Assembly: GCA_023264475.1 (NCBI GenBank)
Contig: JAHFMA010000009.1
Coordinates: forward strand, 1 to 6,077
Direction of reading: 5' to 3'
Length of the DNA stretch: 6,077 bases
From: Candidatus Parcubacteria bacterium
GTDB lineage: Bacteria > Patescibacteriota > Minisyncoccia > Phycocordibacterales > PALSA-1337
Below are positions 5,795 to 6,077 of this stretch, one piece after another; position 1 is the stretch's first letter; each line of letters starts with the position of its first letter. Made by a program: the position numbers and the translations under genes. The notes beneath the pieces are model-generated. The model was not told where the DNA came from, made no database searches, and worked only from the letters and a program-made list of their open reading frames with translations.

Positions 5795-5800
5795 GCCCTG
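5778..5800 (+). repeat. Inverted repeat around the infA -10 box
   Basis: CAGGCAT (5778-5784) and ATGCCCTG (5793-5800) are inverted copies apart from one extra C in the right arm, with eight bases between them. The pair encloses the extended -10 and reaches the predicted RNA start, the position of a repressor operator. With arms this short, chance is a fair alternative. Confidence 0.35.
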
Positions 5801-5814
5801 ACGCGTTCATACGC

Positions 5815-6036
5815 ATGGATACCGCTCCTCAGCCGAAAAATACCGTTCTCGGCACCGTCGTAGAGGCGTTGCCGGATACACTATTCAGAGTCGTCCCCGA
5901 AGGGACGGATGCTCCCGTGTTGGCTTATCTTGCAGGCAAGATGAAGATGCACAGGATCCGCGTCCTCGTCGGAGATAGAGTCGAAATAGTGCAGGATCCT
6001 TACGGCGGCAGAGCGCGCATCGTCAGACGCTTATAA
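5815..6036 (+). CDS. infA: Translation initiation factor IF-1
   Basis: A 73-residue single OB-fold protein that binds the A site of the 30S subunit during initiation, acting with IF-2 and IF-3. Matches to the family are clear: GTVVEALPDTLFRV (13-26), AYLAGKMKMHRIRVLVGD (37-54) and the C-terminal DPYGGRARIVRRL (61-73). The length is close to the usual 72. The C-terminal loop, SPYDLTRGRIVYR in E. coli, is one residue shorter here, and the N-terminus (MDTAPQPKNT) is slightly longer and lineage-specific. The ATG at 5815 is the only sensible start, since reading upstream gives no other start codon after the promoter. rpmJ follows after six bases, the usual infA-rpmJ order at the end of the spc/alpha ribosomal region. 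Confidence 0.97.
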   Translation: MDTAPQPKNTVLGTVVEALPDTLFRVVPEGTDAPVLAYLAGKMKMHRIRVLVGDRVEIVQDPYGGRARIVRRL

Positions 6037-6042
6037 AATACA

Positions 6043-6077
6043 ATGAGAGTCAAAGCAGCAGTCAAGCGCATATGCCC
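6043..6077 (+). CDS. rpmJ: Ribosomal protein L36 (bL36), 5' fragment
   Basis: The first twelve residues are visible before the window ends: MRVKAAVKRICP, which matches the bL36 start (MKVRASVKK-C in many bacteria), including the first zinc-ligand Cys at residue 11. bL36 is a ~37-residue zinc-ribbon protein of the large subunit. The gene begins six bases after the infA stop, in the classic infA-rpmJ arrangement, and is presumably cotranscribed. There is no Shine-Dalgarno sequence. The AT-rich TATAAAATACA just before the ATG includes the infA stop codon and could act as a weak -10, but lacks an upstream TG or -35. Confidence 0.88.
   Translation, partial: MRVKAAVKRIC

Overview
The window looks like part of a Candidate Phyla Radiation (Patescibacteria) chromosome, most likely a Parcubacteria-type lineage with moderate to high GC. 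The reasons are a strongly shortened alanyl-tRNA synthetase, an FtsA/PilM-like protein followed by a single-pass membrane protein of a kind I associate with these genomes, a type-4-like uracil-DNA glycosylase without its usual iron-sulfur cysteines, and very compact gene spacing with almost no Shine-Dalgarno sequences. TGA acts as a normal stop (three genes end in it), so the UGA-to-glycine code of Gracilibacteria/Absconditabacteria does not apply. The lineage is inferred from protein resemblance, not from a tree.

All seven genes are on the plus strand. Positions 1-404 hold the 3' end of a uracil-DNA glycosylase gene. Positions 482-1243 encode an IMP cyclohydrolase (PurO) family protein with its own strong Shine-Dalgarno sequence and a rho-independent terminator at 1266-1297. 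Positions 1349-3163 encode a 604-residue AlaRS lacking both the inter-domain beta-barrel and the C-Ala domain. Positions 3194-4345 encode an FtsA/PilM-like actin-fold protein whose nucleotide-binding loops look degenerate, and 4356-5744 a membrane-anchored protein with a large extracytoplasmic beta-rich domain, its likely partner. Positions 5815-6036 are infA (IF-1), and rpmJ (ribosomal protein L36) starts at 6043 and runs off the end, the usual start of a ribosomal protein/translation cluster.

The gene set mixes DNA repair, one isolated purine-synthesis-family enzyme, translation (alaS, infA, rpmJ) and a probable cytoplasm-to-envelope two-gene module. The most striking non-coding signal is the spacing of extended -10 promoters relative to start codons: alaS and the PilM-like gene both have TGCTATA(A/T)T ending exactly six bases before ATG, and the membrane-protein gene has TGATATGAT ending nine bases before ATG. 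This predicts leaderless or nearly leaderless mRNAs. The purO-like gene differs, with a leader, a full AGGAGG, its own terminator and lower GC, which suggests a separate origin or expression mode.

No tRNA, rRNA, CRISPR array or insertion sequence was seen. No intergenic stretch exceeds about 105 bases.
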